A DNA stretch of 64,000 nucleotides from Verrucomicrobiota bacterium (GCA_004321905.1 SCQF01000039.1:30263-94262); one strand, 5' to 3'; positions 18,990 to 28,114 are shown, counted from the stretch's first letter. Numbers and translations are program-made. The notes: generated by a model not told the origin, from the sequence alone.

Positions 18990-19832
18990 TTACGCTTGCG
19001 TGACGATTTGTGCCACGGACTTTTTTGCGTCCACCCAGTGGCCGATGTAGTCGTTTTTGAGGTCGTGGTGCAGGCGCGCGCTGATGTCGTCGCGACATTC
19101 GTCGAGCGATTGGGGGCGCGCGGCCTTGCGTTCCAAAACGGTGGCGATGTGATAGCCGAACGAGGTTTGGAAGATCGGCGAAATCTCGCCGATGTTCATT
19201 GAGAAAACGACCACCTCGAACTCCGGCACCATCTGGCCGCGCGGGAAGAAGCCGAGGTCGGGGCTGCTGTCGTGGCATTCGGATTCGGCCTTCGCAATCT
19301 CCATGAACTTTTCACCCGCGAGCAGGCGCGGTCGGAGTTTGAGCAAGTCGGCGTAGGCCTTGTCCGCTTCCTCCTGATTGCGCGGATGACGGACGATGTG
19401 CGCGGCGTGCAATTGCTCCGGTTCCACGAATTCCGCTTGATGCTCGGTGAAGTAAGCGGCGATGGCGGCCTCGGCGGGTACCGGCACGTTTTTGCTCAAA
19501 TCGTCTAGAAATCGTGTGACGCGTGTTTGCCGCGCCACGTCTTGGCGGATGCGTTGCTCGTCGCGGCCCGTCAGGCCATAGCGACGGAAAAACTCCTGCT
19601 TGCCGCCGTTACTATCCACCAGCTTTTTGAACTCAGCTTCGACCTCGTCGGCGCTCGGCTCGGGCGTGAAGCGCTCGGCTTCCTGCCGGATCAAAGCCCA
19701 TTCGGCCACGGCGTCGCGGGCGCGTTCGCTGATTTGCTCTTCCGTCCAATCGCCATGTTCGCGGCGGGCGTTTTCGCGTTCACGCTCGATGACTTCGGCG
19801 GCGATGACTTCCCCATTTACCGTAATTTGCAT
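18990..19832 (-). CDS. Parvulin-type peptidyl-prolyl isomerase
   Basis: A 280-residue protein with a SurA/PpiC-like helical chaperone N-terminal region (~1-150, with VNGEVI at residues 5-10 as in SurA-N proteins) and a parvulin domain (~135-235: QLHAAHIVRHP, LGFFPRGQMVPEFEVVVFSM, GEISPIFQTSFGYHIATVLE). No signal peptide is seen, so it may act in the cytoplasm, unusual for the SurA-like group. It could be a trigger-factor-like assistant. Confidence 0.9.
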   Translation of the reverse strand: MQITVNGEVIAAEVIERERENARREHGDWTEEQISERARDAVAEWALIRQEAERFTPEPSADEVEAEFKKLVDSNGGKQEFFRRYGLTGRDEQRIRQDVARQTRVTRFLDDLSKNVPVPAEAAIAAYFTEHQAEFVEPEQLHAAHIVRHPRNQEEADKAYADLLKLRPRLLAGEKFMEIAKAESECHDSSPDLGFFPRGQMVPEFEVVVFSMNIGEISPIFQTSFGYHIATVLERKAARPQSLDECRDDISARLHHDLKNDYIGHWVDAKKSVAQIVTQA

Positions 19833-19899
19833 GGCATTGCCTTTCGGGTGAAAGGCGCGAACGATAGCTCAAGCCGGGCGTGGCGTAAAGCGTGGTTTG

Positions 19900-20481
19900 T
19901 CAGACCAAGTCGCAAGCTTCCGGCGGCATCCAATGCGCGTCGTGGCCCTCCCACTTGACGTTGCAGCCGATGGGATTGGTCAGCGGCACGCTGACCGGTT
20001 GGCCGGCAAGATGTTCTTCGAGCGCGCGGTTGAGATCGTTGACTTTCATCTTTGTGGTGTCGCGCGGACTATCCACGCCACGGCCGGTATAGATCAGCGT
20101 GCGCGCAGCGTCGAAAACGAAAAAATGTGGTGTGCGGAGCGCCCCGCAGGCGCGGGCGATGTTCTGTGTTTCGTCGTGGAGATAGAGCCAGGGAAATTTT
20201 TGCGTCTGCATCCGCGCGACCATATGCGGAAAGTCGTCCTCGGCATAGGTGTTCTTGCTGTTGGCGTTGATGCCGACGAACTGGACGCCGCGCGGCGCGA
20301 ACTTTTTGGCGGTCTGGCGCGTGACTTCGTCGGAGCCGATGACGTACGGGCAATGATTACAGGTGAAAAAAATCACCAGCACCTTGGCCGATTTGAAATC
20401 CGCCAAGCTATAGGTTTTGCCGTCCGTTGCCGGCAGCCGGAAGTCCGGCGCGCTTTGTCCTGGCTGTAGCGTGAAGCTCAT
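19900..20481 (-). CDS. Redoxin (AhpC/TSA-type thioredoxin-fold) protein
   Basis: A 193-residue thioredoxin-fold protein with [19 protein letters not shown], the active-site CxxC in [10 protein letters not shown], then [10 protein letters not shown], and the cis-Pro in [12 protein letters not shown]. It fits the peroxiredoxin/ResA-like group with a YTGRGVDSP segment. No signal peptide, so cytoplasmic. The start at 20481 ([14 protein letters not shown]) is chosen because upstream codons run into the palindrome at 20534-20551. Confidence 0.88.
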   Translation of the reverse strand: MSFTLQPGQSAPDFRLPATDGKTYSLADFKSAKVLVIFFTCNHCPYVIGSDEVTRQTAKKFAPRGVQFVGINANSKNTYAEDDFPHMVARMQTQKFPWLYLHDETQNIARACGALRTPHFFVFDAARTLIYTGRGVDSPRDTTKMKVNDLNRALEEHLAGQPVSVPLTNPIGCNVKWEGHDAHWMPPEACDLV

Positions 20482-20533
20482 GGTGAACAAAAGTACACCT
20501 TTCGTCGGCAAGATCAAATGGTGCGCGACAAAG

Positions 20534-20551
20534 TTTTCCAAGGTTTGGAAA
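20534..20551. repeat. Single TTCCAAG palindrome
   Basis: TTTTCCAAGGTTTGGAAA between the redoxin start and the 3' end of the transporter gene. Confidence 0.9.
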
Positions 20552-20561
20552 CGCCGAGTAA

Positions 20562-21797
20562 TCAACGCGGGATGGCCGCCGGTGCGACGAGTGCCGGCGT
20601 GAGGCGTTCCGACGTTGGTCTATGCGGCGGGTGGGGTTGCCAGCCAAAGGCCCAGAGCAACGCAAAGAAACCCACAACATAACCAAGTGCGACGGGCCAC
20701 CCCTCGCGGACCCACGCGACGACGTTGCGGGCGTGCGGGAATTCGTTGCAGAGCGCGACGCCCGCCGAGGAGCCGAACCAGATCATCGAACCGCCGCAGC
20801 CGACGGCGTAGGAGGCGAGCGCCCAGTCGTAGCCGCCTTGGTCGAGCGCGAGTTTGGTCAGTGGGATGTTGTCGAAGACGGCCGAGATACAGCCGAGGAG
20901 AAACGTGCTTGACCATGTGGCGGGCGGTAACGTCTTGACGGGCATCAGGGAGGCGGTAAACACCAGCGCCAGTAGAAACAAGCTGCCTTTGAGGGCATGG
21001 CGGACTTCGCGCCAAGGCGTGGATCGGAAGGTGGCCCCGATCAGAATGGCCAACCAGACGCCCAGCGCGGGGAAATCCAGCGCTAAATTGGCCGTAACAG
21101 CGAGCACGGGAATTAGAACGACGATGGCCAGCCGCCCGTGGTCCAAGCGGGCGTCGCACGGGCCATCGTGCTCAATGGGCTGGTGGCGTTGTTGCTGGAT
21201 GGCGGCGATGATGCCGAACGCCAGCAGGCCGGCGATGGACCCGACAAGGGCACGGAGCACATCGCGCGCGGCAATGCCATCAATCCAGAGCATTGTGGTG
21301 GTCGTGTTACCCAGCACGCTGAACGCGCCGCCGGCGTTGGCGGCGGCGGCGATGGCGGCGAGAAAACCGATGCATACGCGCCGCCGGTAGAGCGTGGCGG
21401 CCACCGTACCGCCGATCATCGCGGCGGCGATGTTGTCCATGAAGGTCGCCATGACAAATACGGCAGCCAACAGGACGAACCCGCCCGGCCAGCCGCCGGG
21501 TAGCCAGTGTGGCAACAGGCGCGGTAGGCGCGTGTCGTGAAAATGTCGCGCGAGGACGGCAAAGCCGAGGAGCAGGCCAAAGAGATTGAGTAACAGCCGC
21601 CATTCTGCGGTGGCATGATGCACCAAGTCAAAATCGGTATAGCAAAATTTGTAGGCGGTGACGGCCACCAAGCCGACTATGGCGACCTCAAAGGTGCGGT
21701 GATGAAACACCGCGACGCCGAGCAGCGTCAGGCCAAACAGGAAGAACTCCAGCGGCACGCCAGCCAGCGCCACAGGTGTTATAGAGGCCATTGCCAT
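20562..21797 (-). CDS. ArsB/NhaD-superfamily ion transporter
   Basis: A 411-residue protein with about eleven membrane segments and the ion-transporter superfamily pattern. [18 protein letters not shown] and the inverted-repeat counterpart [13 protein letters not shown] are the two discontinuous-helix DN motifs found in NhaD and related citrate/arsenite carriers. [17 protein letters not shown] is the conserved G-x-NTTT segment. A Na+/H+ antiporter role is plausible; substrate not proven. The start at 21797 or 21791 is preferred over the longer open frame, which lacks a signal-like or conserved extension. Confidence 0.82.
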   Translation of the reverse strand: MAMASITPVALAGVPLEFFLFGLTLLGVAVFHHRTFEVAIVGLVAVTAYKFCYTDFDLVHHATAEWRLLLNLFGLLLGFAVLARHFHDTRLPRLLPHWLPGGWPGGFVLLAAVFVMATFMDNIAAAMIGGTVAATLYRRRVCIGFLAAIAAAANAGGAFSVLGNTTTTMLWIDGIAARDVLRALVGSIAGLLAFGIIAAIQQQRHQPIEHDGPCDARLDHGRLAIVVLIPVLAVTANLALDFPALGVWLAILIGATFRSTPWREVRHALKGSLFLLALVFTASLMPVKTLPPATWSSTFLLGCISAVFDNIPLTKLALDQGGYDWALASYAVGCGGSMIWFGSSAGVALCNEFPHARNVVAWVREGWPVALGYVVGFFALLWAFGWQPHPPHRPTSERLTPALVAPAAIPR

Positions 21798-21925
21798 GCC
21801 ACGCTGGTAGCAAAATTTTGCGCGGGCGCAAAGAAAATCAGGTCGGCACGATTTTTTTGATGGCTTTTTTTTATCCAATCCCTAAAATGTTTAACACTTT
21901 GGTTGTGACCAACAGGAGAGCAACA

Positions 21926-22693
21926 ATGAAGAAACTGATGCTGGGCATGGTGATGGCCGCAATGATGGTGACGGCACAAGCGGAACCGATGCGTACGCTG
22001 CTCACCAAGGAAAACCAAATGACGGAAAAGGGCCAAGCCGAATTGGGGGTGTTGGCCAATACCCAGCAATATGAGTCCTCTGGTGCCTATACCGAAGCAG
22101 CGTATGTGCGCTACGGTCTGTTCGGCAATCTTGCCGCCTATGCGTTGGTGCCGACACATCAGACGCGGTTCAAAACCGGCAAGGGCAATAATCAAAACGG
22201 CTTCGGCGATGTGGCGCTCGGCTTTGATTTGGTGGCCTATGAAGATATTTTCCGCTTCCCCTACATCCTGCCGCACATGGAAATTGGTTTTCCGACCGGC
22301 GATCAAGACAAAGGTTTTGGCACGGGCGATGTCTCCTTCCGCGGCGGTGTCACGGTGGGCACCAAGACGTGGGAGTGCGTAAATTGGGCGGTGGACGCGA
22401 CGGGGCAACACCTTTCCAACAACGACCCGACGCTCAAGAGCGATACGATCGTGATCTCCGGCTCGATTGTGTGGGATTTGGATGAGCAATTTTCGCTGGT
22501 CACCGAAGTAAGCAGCTCCGACCAAAACTACCCTGATGGCCATCCGGTGACCTATGAAGCCGGCATGGTCTATAAACCGACCGAGAACCTGATGTTTGGC
22601 GTCTACGGCGGCAAGACCACACATGCGACCGATCCGATCACGCACACAACCGAGAGTTGGAACGGCTCGTTCAAGCTTGCCTACAGCTTCTGA
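21926..22693 (+). CDS. Outer-membrane beta-barrel protein, function unknown
   Basis: A 255-residue exported protein: Sec signal MKKLMLGMVMAAMMVTAQA, then alternating amphipathic strands with many Gly/Tyr/Phe residues and a closing LAYSF aromatic C-terminus typical of outer-membrane barrels. It contains GFGDVALGFDL and GFPTGDQDKGFGTGD-like strand turns, similar to transporter-like or porin barrels. The start has AGGAGAG 7 nt upstream. No specific family is recognised. Confidence 0.8.
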   Translation: MKKLMLGMVMAAMMVTAQAEPMRTLLTKENQMTEKGQAELGVLANTQQYESSGAYTEAAYVRYGLFGNLAAYALVPTHQTRFKTGKGNNQNGFGDVALGFDLVAYEDIFRFPYILPHMEIGFPTGDQDKGFGTGDVSFRGGVTVGTKTWECVNWAVDATGQHLSNNDPTLKSDTIVISGSIVWDLDEQFSLVTEVSSSDQNYPDGHPVTYEAGMVYKPTENLMFGVYGGKTTHATDPITHTTESWNGSFKLAYSF

Positions 22694-22708
22694 TTTTGGC
22701 TCCACGCC

Positions 22709-23023
22709 ATGCCGTGCCAGGTTAGCCCGTACGTCTGCCACGTGTTCGTTTGCACACACGATAAATGCAGTGAACGCAAGGCGTGCGCCACGACCGATCC
22801 CGCTAAGTTCCGCGAACAACTCAAAGCCTTGGTGCAGCAAAATCCGGCGCTCCAAGGCAAGGTGCGCGTTTCCGTCGCCGGTTGTTTGGGCGTTTGTGCG
22901 CAGGGCCCCAATGTCATGATTTATCCGCAGGGCCTCTGGTTCAGCGGTGTGACGCCGGCTGATGCGCCGCATTTGCTGGTCACGATCGAGGCGCTGGTGG
23001 CCGGGCGCGAACCACCGGCGTGA
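22709..23023 (+). CDS. Thioredoxin-like [2Fe-2S] ferredoxin
   Basis: A 104-residue small cytoplasmic iron-sulfur protein. The four cluster cysteines are in HVFVCTHDKC (C-x4-C type) and VAGCLGVCAQGPN (C-x3-C). The end IYPQGLWFSGV and TIEALVAGREPPA match thioredoxin-like [2Fe-2S] ferredoxins related to NuoE. It follows the barrel gene by 15 nt and runs up to the convergent obg stop. Confidence 0.9.
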   Translation: MPCQVSPYVCHVFVCTHDKCSERKACATTDPAKFREQLKALVQQNPALQGKVRVSVAGCLGVCAQGPNVMIYPQGLWFSGVTPADAPHLLVTIEALVAGREPPA

Positions 23024-23025
23024 GG

Positions 23026-24033
23026 CTATTCGCCGCCTTCAAAGAAGTGATGATATAGCACGTCTTTGAGTTGCGTGATTCCGAGGCCGGTCTCGGCGGA
23101 AATTTCCAACGGCTTCTGGCGGGTGCGGCGCTTGAACTCTTTCAGTCGCTCGGCGGCTTCCGGCAAATCCATTTTGTTGGCCACGATCCAGCGCGGCCGC
23201 TCCAGCAATTCGGCGCGATGGAGCTTCAACTCTTCGAGTAGATGCCGGTAGTCCTCCACCGGATTCCGCCCCTCGGTGCCGGCCATGTCGAGCACGATCA
23301 ACAAAAACCGTGTCCGCTCGATGTGCCGCAGAAAATCATGACCGAGGCCGATGCCCTCGTGCGCGCCCTCGATCAAGCCGGGAATATCGGCGACCCGGAT
23401 CCGCTTGAAATCGTCGTATTCCACCGTGCCAATCACCGGATAGAGCGTGGTGAAGGGATAGGCGCCGACCTTCGGGCGCGCCGGACTGATCGCGCGCAGC
23501 AGCGACGATTTGCCGGCGTTGGGATAGCCGACGAGGCCGATATCGGCCACCGTCTTCATTTCCAAGAGCAGTTTTTTCAGCTCGCCGCGCTCGCCGGGTG
23601 TCGTCTCCGTTGGCGCTTGGTGCGACGACGTGGCGAAGTGCCGGTTACCCAGCCCGCCTTTGCCGCCGCGCGCGACGAGCAACTCCGCGCCATCGGCAAC
23701 CAATTCGCCCACCCACGTACCCGTCTCCGCATCGTGCACCTCGGTGCCCAGTGGCACGCGCACGATGCGGTCATCGCCGTGCCGGCCATATTGATCTTTG
23801 CCGCGGCCTGGCTCGCCGTGTACCGCGCGCTGAATCGGTTGAAAATAGAGGTCGAGCAATGACGCGCAGTTTTTATCGGCGCGCAACGTCACGCTGCCGC
23901 CGTGTCCGCCATCGCCGCCGGATGGCCCGCCGTGCGGTTCATATTTATCGCGACGGAACGCGCGGCAGCCATTGCCGCCGTTGCCGGCCTGCGCCTGCAT
24001 CCGCACGCGATCCACAAAGGTGATGGTTTTCAT
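23026..24033 (-). CDS. obg: Obg GTPase
   Basis: A 335-residue ribosome-associated GTPase. The glycine-rich Obg fold covers residues 1-158 (FVDRVRMQAQAGNGGNGC, HGGPSGGDGGHGGSV). The G domain has Walker A GYPNAGKSSLL, switch II DIPGLIEGAHEGIGLGH, NKMD in VANKMDLP and the SAETG G5 loop. The C-terminal extension of some Obg proteins is absent. It is third in the rplU-rpmA-obg operon, separated from rpmA by a palindrome pair. Confidence 0.96.
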   Translation of the reverse strand: MKTITFVDRVRMQAQAGNGGNGCRAFRRDKYEPHGGPSGGDGGHGGSVTLRADKNCASLLDLYFQPIQRAVHGEPGRGKDQYGRHGDDRIVRVPLGTEVHDAETGTWVGELVADGAELLVARGGKGGLGNRHFATSSHQAPTETTPGERGELKKLLLEMKTVADIGLVGYPNAGKSSLLRAISPARPKVGAYPFTTLYPVIGTVEYDDFKRIRVADIPGLIEGAHEGIGLGHDFLRHIERTRFLLIVLDMAGTEGRNPVEDYRHLLEELKLHRAELLERPRWIVANKMDLPEAAERLKEFKRRTRQKPLEISAETGLGITQLKDVLYHHFFEGGE

Positions 24034-24056
24034 GACACGCTAAAACTTTTTACCGG

Positions 24057-24109
24057 TTTTCCAAGGTTTGGAAAAGCGTGTAGTTTGATTTTCCAAGCCT
24101 TGGAAAAAA
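24057..24109. repeat. Paired TTCCAAG palindromes
   Basis: TTTTCCAAGGTTTGGAAAA (24057-24075) and TTTTCCAAGCCTTGGAAAAAA (24089-24108) within the rpmA-obg gap of one operon, start to start 32 bp. Position inside an operon argues against strong termination. Confidence 0.92.
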
Positions 24110-24157
24110 GAAGGGCGGGCCGCAATGCCCGCCCCGCCAAAATCACGTTGCTACAGG

Positions 24158-24412
24158 TCACTTGGCCGCCGCAACCTCGCGAACGTTGACGCGCTTGCTG
24201 CCTTTGTCAAATTCGACGACGCCGTGCGCGACGGAAAAAAGCGTGCAATCTTTACCCATGCGGACATTCGCGCCGGCGACGAATTTCGTGCCGACCTGCC
24301 GGACGATGATGCTGCCGGGGGTGACGGTCTCGCCACCGTAGCACTTCACACCACGCCGCTGCCCATTGCTATCGCGCCCATTTCTGCCGGCGCCGCTTGC
24401 TTTTGATGCCAT
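24158..24412 (-). CDS. rpmA: 50S ribosomal protein L27
   Basis: An 84-residue L27 with the usual basic glycine-rich core: [17 protein letters not shown], then [18 protein letters not shown] and the [13 protein letters not shown] beta segment. The N-terminus begins directly at MASKASGAG, with no cleavable extension. It follows rplU by 28 nt. Confidence 0.97.
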   Translation of the reverse strand: MASKASGAGRNGRDSNGQRRGVKCYGGETVTPGSIIVRQVGTKFVAGANVRMGKDCTLFSVAHGVVEFDKGSKRVNVREVAAAK

Positions 24413-24440
24413 GACTGCTTCCTCCGAACGACACGCCGGT

Positions 24441-24761
24441 TTAGCCGGCGTTGATTGCTTTGACGGTGATACGCGTCAACGATTGACGATGCCCGATTTT
24501 TTTGTGATAGCCCTTACGGCGTTGCTTCTTGAAAGAAACGACCTTGGGTGCGCGAAACTGCTTCACGATTGCGGCGGTGACCGTGGCGCCCGCGAGCACC
24601 GGCGCGCCGACCGTGAGTTTCTGTCCGTCGGAGACGGCCAAAACGCGATCGAGCGTGATGGCCGCGCCGGCCTCACCGGCGAGCGTTTCGACGTCCACTT
24701 CGCTGTTCTGCTTGACCAGGTACTGTTTGCCCCCGGTTTCGACTACGGCATAAGCTTCCAT
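24441..24761 (-). CDS. rplU: 50S ribosomal protein L21
   Basis: A 106-residue L21 beginning [17 protein letters not shown]; the upstream MV is not conserved. The [23 protein letters not shown] segment is the family's C-terminal signature. It heads the rplU-rpmA-obg operon, with a strong promoter and a terminator-like stem directly upstream. Confidence 0.97.
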   Translation of the reverse strand: MEAYAVVETGGKQYLVKQNSEVDVETLAGEAGAAITLDRVLAVSDGQKLTVGAPVLAGATVTAAIVKQFRAPKVVSFKKQRRKGYHKKIGHRQSLTRITVKAINAG

Positions 24762-24779
24762 GACCAAACCTCAATTCAG

Positions 24780-24810
24780 AAAAAACCGGCCCAGACCCGT
24801 TCCCGGCCGG
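24780..24810 (-). terminator. Terminator-like stem in the rplU leader
   Basis: On the minus strand CCGGCC (24810-24805), a 13-nt loop, GGCCGG (24791-24786) and then six T (24785-24780). It lies between the rplU promoter and start codon, so it could attenuate the ribosomal-protein operon or shape the leader. The stem is visible; regulation is inferred. Confidence 0.5.
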
Positions 24811-24821
24811 CGAAGGCGGGG

Positions 24822-24850
24822 ACAGTAGGGAAACCGCCGGAGCTTGTCAA
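24822..24850 (-). promoter_or_regulatory. Promoter of rplU-rpmA-obg
   Basis: Perfect -35 TTGACA (24850-24845), 17-bp spacer, -10 TACTGT (24827-24822). The -35 overlaps the stop region of the upstream glycosyltransferase gene. Confidence 0.7.
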
Positions 24851-25971
24851 GCACCGGCGAGGCATTTTTCCAGGCTGGCGGCCAACCCGTTGATGAACTG
24901 CTGGGGAGCGAAGCGCTCGGCTTGGCGGCGAATGGTCGTGCGCGACCAGTTTTGGGCCGCCGCCGTCTGGAGCGCGGCGAGCAAGGCGGCTTCGGTTTGC
25001 GTGGCGAAAAACACGCCGGTTTCGCCGGCGACAATCGTTTCCAGGGCACCACCGCGCGCGAACGCCACGACCGGACGGCCACAGGCCTGCGCCTCCAGCG
25101 GAACGATACCAAAATCTTCCTCGCCGGGAAACACGAGCAGCCGACAACCGCGATAGAGTTCACGGAGATGCTCGTCGCTCTGCCAGCCCAGAAACTCGAT
25201 CTGCGGCCCGGCGATTTTTTTCAGCGCGTCGTAGTCCGTGCCGGTGCCGGCAATTTTGAGCGGCCAGCCGAGTTGGGTATAAGCGCGGACAGCCAAATCC
25301 AAACGTTTATAGGGAACCAGCGCAGAGACGATCAGGTCATAACCGCCGTGCGCCTCCGCTGCGCCGGGCGTGAAGAAGTCCACGTCCACCGGCGGATAGA
25401 CCACGTCGGCGTCGCGACCATAAAAGCGTTGAATACGCGCGCGGACGTGCTGACTCAAGGTGACGAACCGATCCACGTGCGCCGAGTTGGCGCGATCCCA
25501 GCGTCGCAAGCCGGCCAGCACCGGCGCGGCCAGCGCGCGCTTGAGCGGATTACGGCCGAGATATTCGTCGTGGAAGAGCCACGCATAGCGCATCGGCGTG
25601 AAGCAGTAGCAGAGGTGCTTCGTGCCGGACCGCACGCGCAGGCCTTTGGCGACGCAGTGACTGGTGCTGATGAGCACATCGGCATCCGGCGCGGGCAAAC
25701 TGGAAATCGCCAGCGGATGCACCGGCAGAAACCAGCGGTAACGGCGGTAAATGCCCGGCACACCTTGCAAAAAGGATGTGCGGATCGGATGCGCGTTGAT
25801 CGTAGCCGACACCGCTGCGGGATTGTGAATTAGCGTGAAAATCGGTGCGCGCGGGAACCCGCGGCACAACCACTCCAGCACGCGCTCTCCGCCACGCATC
25901 CCCGTCAGCCAGTCGTGCGTCAGCGCCACGTTCATCTGCTGCCATGCGGTTGGAAAAATCACGCTGCTCAT
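24847..25971 (-). CDS. Family 4-type glycosyltransferase
   Basis: A 374-residue GT-B enzyme. The N-terminal domain opens MNVALTHDWLTGMRGGERVLEWL (split here into its ATG at 25935 and the following motif). The C-terminal domain has VYPPVDVDFF, VSALVPYKRLDLAVRA, EFLGWQSDEHLRELYR and FPGEEDFGIVPLEAQACGRP, the E-x7-E nucleotide-sugar site. The start at 25971 has GGAG 5 nt upstream and overlaps the preceding stop (TGATG); 25935 better matches the family N-terminus. Probably transfers a sugar to an envelope glycan; donor unknown. Confidence 0.88.
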   Translation of the reverse strand: MSSVIFPTAWQQMNVALTHDWLTGMRGGERVLEWLCRGFPRAPIFTLIHNPAAVSATINAHPIRTSFLQGVPGIYRRYRWFLPVHPLAISSLPAPDADVLISTSHCVAKGLRVRSGTKHLCYCFTPMRYAWLFHDEYLGRNPLKRALAAPVLAGLRRWDRANSAHVDRFVTLSQHVRARIQRFYGRDADVVYPPVDVDFFTPGAAEAHGGYDLIVSALVPYKRLDLAVRAYTQLGWPLKIAGTGTDYDALKKIAGPQIEFLGWQSDEHLRELYRGCRLLVFPGEEDFGIVPLEAQACGRPVVAFARGGALETIVAGETGVFFATQTEAALLAALQTAAAQNWSRTTIRRQAERFAPQQFINGLAASLEKCLAGA

Positions 25972-26969
25972 CATCGCTCCAAGCGCACGCCAGCAAGGTC
26001 CACGCGCAGTTGTTGGACGGGATAACCAGCCAGTTTTGCGCGGGTGTGGCCGAGGCCGATGGCACAATCGCCGAGGCCTGAACCGGAAATTTTCGCCCCG
26101 CTGATGCCGGGCGCTGCGCGCAGCCGTTCGCAGATGTCTTCCAGTTCAGGCGTGTTGGTGCCCAAGGCGGCTTGCAAGTAGTGGTGCAGATTCATTAGTT
26201 TGCCGAATTCGTGCCAGCGCCGCGCCCTGCTATGCGGCAGGGCGTGTGTCACGCAAGCATCCATAAGATCGAAAAGCTTGTTGAACAAAATCGGATTCTT
26301 CGCCCGCGCTTGTTCCACGATCTGAATTACTTCAGCGGTCGGCGTTTTATAACCGCAATAGACGGTGGTGAGGTGCGGCGCGACCGCGAGCGGCCGAATG
26401 ACGAGCGGCGTGGCGCGATAGAGCACAATGCCGCCGTACACGCTCGCCGCCGCGTCCGCGCCAGAGCCAACGCCTTGCACACCGCGAATGATCTCGCGCG
26501 CATCGTGGAATAGCGCACGAGCTGTAACCGATTTTAACGGCGCGTCCGGAGAACGCGCCCTACCAACGGGATTCTTCGGCAGGGCGGCTTTTCCGAAGTC
26601 GCCGCTTATCAACGCATCCAAGCCCTTGAGCAGCGCCACCGTGACGGCTGCCGAAGAACCCAAGCCGATTTGGTGAGAGAATTCCGACTCAATCGCAAGG
26701 TCCAAACCGTGCGTCAAACGCCGGCGATGATGGAGCAGGGTGGCCAACGCAAACGTGAACGGCGGCTGGACCGTGAGTTGATCGAGCGAGGTATCCAGTT
26801 TGCCCAACGCCGAACGTATGCAAACCTGCCGATCGTCACGCAGACGCAGCCGTACGCGTACGCGGCGGTTGATCGCAGCGCACAACGCGCGCCGGCCATG
26901 CAACACGGCGTGTTCACCCATCAGCATCAAACTGCCGGGCGCAGAAACGATGATTTCCTCTGACGACAT
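25971..26969 (-). CDS. GHMP kinase, probable mevalonate kinase
   Basis: A 332-residue GHMP-family kinase with IVSAPGSLMLMGEHAVLHG (motif 1, with Glu-His), the ATP loop SHQIGLGSSAAVTVALL (motif 2), GVQGVGSGADAAASVYGG (catalytic Asp region) and C-terminal GAKISGSGLGDCAIGLG (motif 3). The GEHAVLHG form is typical of mevalonate kinase. No other mevalonate-pathway gene is visible, so galactokinase-like sugar kinases remain possible. An extra stretch (residues ~135-155, ALPKNPVGRARSPDAPLKS) corresponds to an inverted repeat at 26539-26565. The start at 26969 gives the family-like N-terminus. Confidence 0.82.
   Translation of the reverse strand: MSSEEIIVSAPGSLMLMGEHAVLHGRRALCAAINRRVRVRLRLRDDRQVCIRSALGKLDTSLDQLTVQPPFTFALATLLHHRRRLTHGLDLAIESEFSHQIGLGSSAAVTVALLKGLDALISGDFGKAALPKNPVGRARSPDAPLKSVTARALFHDAREIIRGVQGVGSGADAAASVYGGIVLYRATPLVIRPLAVAPHLTTVYCGYKTPTAEVIQIVEQARAKNPILFNKLFDLMDACVTHALPHSRARRWHEFGKLMNLHHYLQAALGTNTPELEDICERLRAAPGISGAKISGSGLGDCAIGLGHTRAKLAGYPVQQLRVDLAGVRLER
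26539..26565. repeat. GGCGCGT-type inverted repeat inside the GHMP kinase gene
   Basis: GGCGCGTCCGGA followed by GAACGCGCC and CTACCA. The arms GGCGCGT/ACGCGCC are perfect. The CGCCCTACCA tail is shared with the repeat at 49856-49914. Confidence 0.7.
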
Positions 26970-27070
26970 GCCCGAAACGCTAGCATCCGCCGGCGGCGCT
27001 GACGATGAAAAATGTTTTGTGGCCTCGCCGCCCTTGCGGTAGAATTCTTCTAGTGACATGCCGGAGGATT

Positions 27071-27402
27071 ATGAAAGCACTTCAATCGTTGACCTCGCTG
27101 CTCTTGCTCTTTTTATTCGTGCTGGCTTTGGCGTCGTGGGATCTGTGGCGCCGCGAGGCCAATGTGCCAGCCGTGGATGAGGCGACGCTACGGCAGTAGT
27201 GGGGTCTTACTACGTCCGTTTGTCCCGCTTGTGGGGGGGAAGAATTTGTACGGGTTCAGGAAAAATCAAAAAACCTGCCTAGCCTGTGCGGGTCGAGGGG
27301 CTCAACAACCTGTCCTTTCTGCAAAGGCACCGGTAAAATCACCAAAAAACGTCGCCCCCCTGTCCTACGTGCCAAGGGAATGGATTCGCGGCACAGCCCT
27401 GA
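27071..27402 (+). pseudogene. Frame-disrupted membrane-anchored CxxCxGxG zinc-finger gene
   Basis: After an ideal GGAGG site, an ATG opens 42 codons with one membrane segment (LTSLLLLFLFVLALASW) ending at TAG 27197-27199. Beyond the stop the same region encodes four DnaJ-like zinc motifs: CPACGG (27221), CLACAGRG, CPFCKGTGK and CPTCQGNG, then a stop at 27400. The motifs lie in different frames. One base less in the G7 run (27233-27239), one more in the G4 run near 27297-27300 and one more in the C6 run (27355-27360) would join them into one frame. Either a decayed gene or homopolymer sequence errors. The 42-codon N-terminal piece could also be expressed alone. Confidence 0.65.
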
Positions 27403-27428
27403 ATCGGTGAACTGGCGATGCCGCGCAA

Positions 27429-27475
27429 TTTTTTCCAAGGGTTGGAAAACCGCGCGGACGCTTTTCCGGTTGGTG
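27429..27475. repeat. TTCCAAG palindrome with degenerate partner
   Basis: TTTTTTCCAAGGGTTGGAAAA (27429-27449) and a half-site CTTTTCCGGTTGG (27461-27473), at the 3' side of the barrel gene. Confidence 0.8.
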
Positions 27476-27481
27476 CGTGAG

Positions 27482-28114
27482 TTAGAAACGTGCGCGCAGA
27501 CCGGCTTCGAGGAGGAAGCCGCGAAATGTGTTGTCGCGTAGTGGGCCATCCACGGTGCTGATGCCTTGCTTGCCGAAATCCTGCTGATAGCTGCCGGCGG
27601 CAAAAATCGCCAACTTTTGAGTGAGCGCGAAATCGGCGTCCAAGCCGACGCGCCAGACTGTGCCGTTATCCACCGTCATATCCACGCGCTTGCCCGCCAC
27701 GTTCAGGCTGGAGGCGTCGGAACTGGCGATGATGTAGCGCACGCCGGCTTGCGCGTTGAGGCGCACCGGCGCGATGTCGAGGACGTTATAGATGAGGTCA
27801 GCGCCGAGCGGGAGGATATCCACGGTGCCTGCGGTGCCGCCAAACTCGGTGATTTCCTTCGCGTCGGCCGCCACGTTCATGCGTGCGGCGCCGGCGGCGA
27901 GCGCGAGCGCCCAGTCGTCGGTGAGCCAGAAACGATATTGCGCTTCGCCGCCCCAGCCGTTGTTATAGAGGCTGTTGTTGTCTTTGGGCAAGAAGGTGAG
28001 CGCGCCCACCGACGCTTCCTGACGGACCGGGCCGAGTGTGAAAGCGGAGGCGGAGAGGGTCGTGGCGAGCGTTAGGGTCGCCAGCGCCAAGGTTACTTTG
28101 CGGGAGATTTTCAT
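27482..28114 (-). CDS. Outer-membrane beta-barrel protein, function unknown
   Basis: A 210-residue exported protein. Sec signal MKISRKVTLALATLTLATTLSA-type N-terminus ends at SASA; then OmpA/OmpW-like amphipathic strands (EAQYRFWLTDDWALALAAG, VRLNAQAGVRYI, WRVGLDADFALTQKLAIF) and a terminal Phe (LLEAGLRARF) typical for barrel insertion. The start at 28114 is set by the signal peptide; a longer open frame runs upstream into low-complexity residues. No named family recognised. Confidence 0.8.
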   Translation of the reverse strand: MKISRKVTLALATLTLATTLSASAFTLGPVRQEASVGALTFLPKDNNSLYNNGWGGEAQYRFWLTDDWALALAAGAARMNVAADAKEITEFGGTAGTVDILPLGADLIYNVLDIAPVRLNAQAGVRYIIASSDASSLNVAGKRVDMTVDNGTVWRVGLDADFALTQKLAIFAAGSYQQDFGKQGISTVDGPLRDNTFRGFLLEAGLRARF

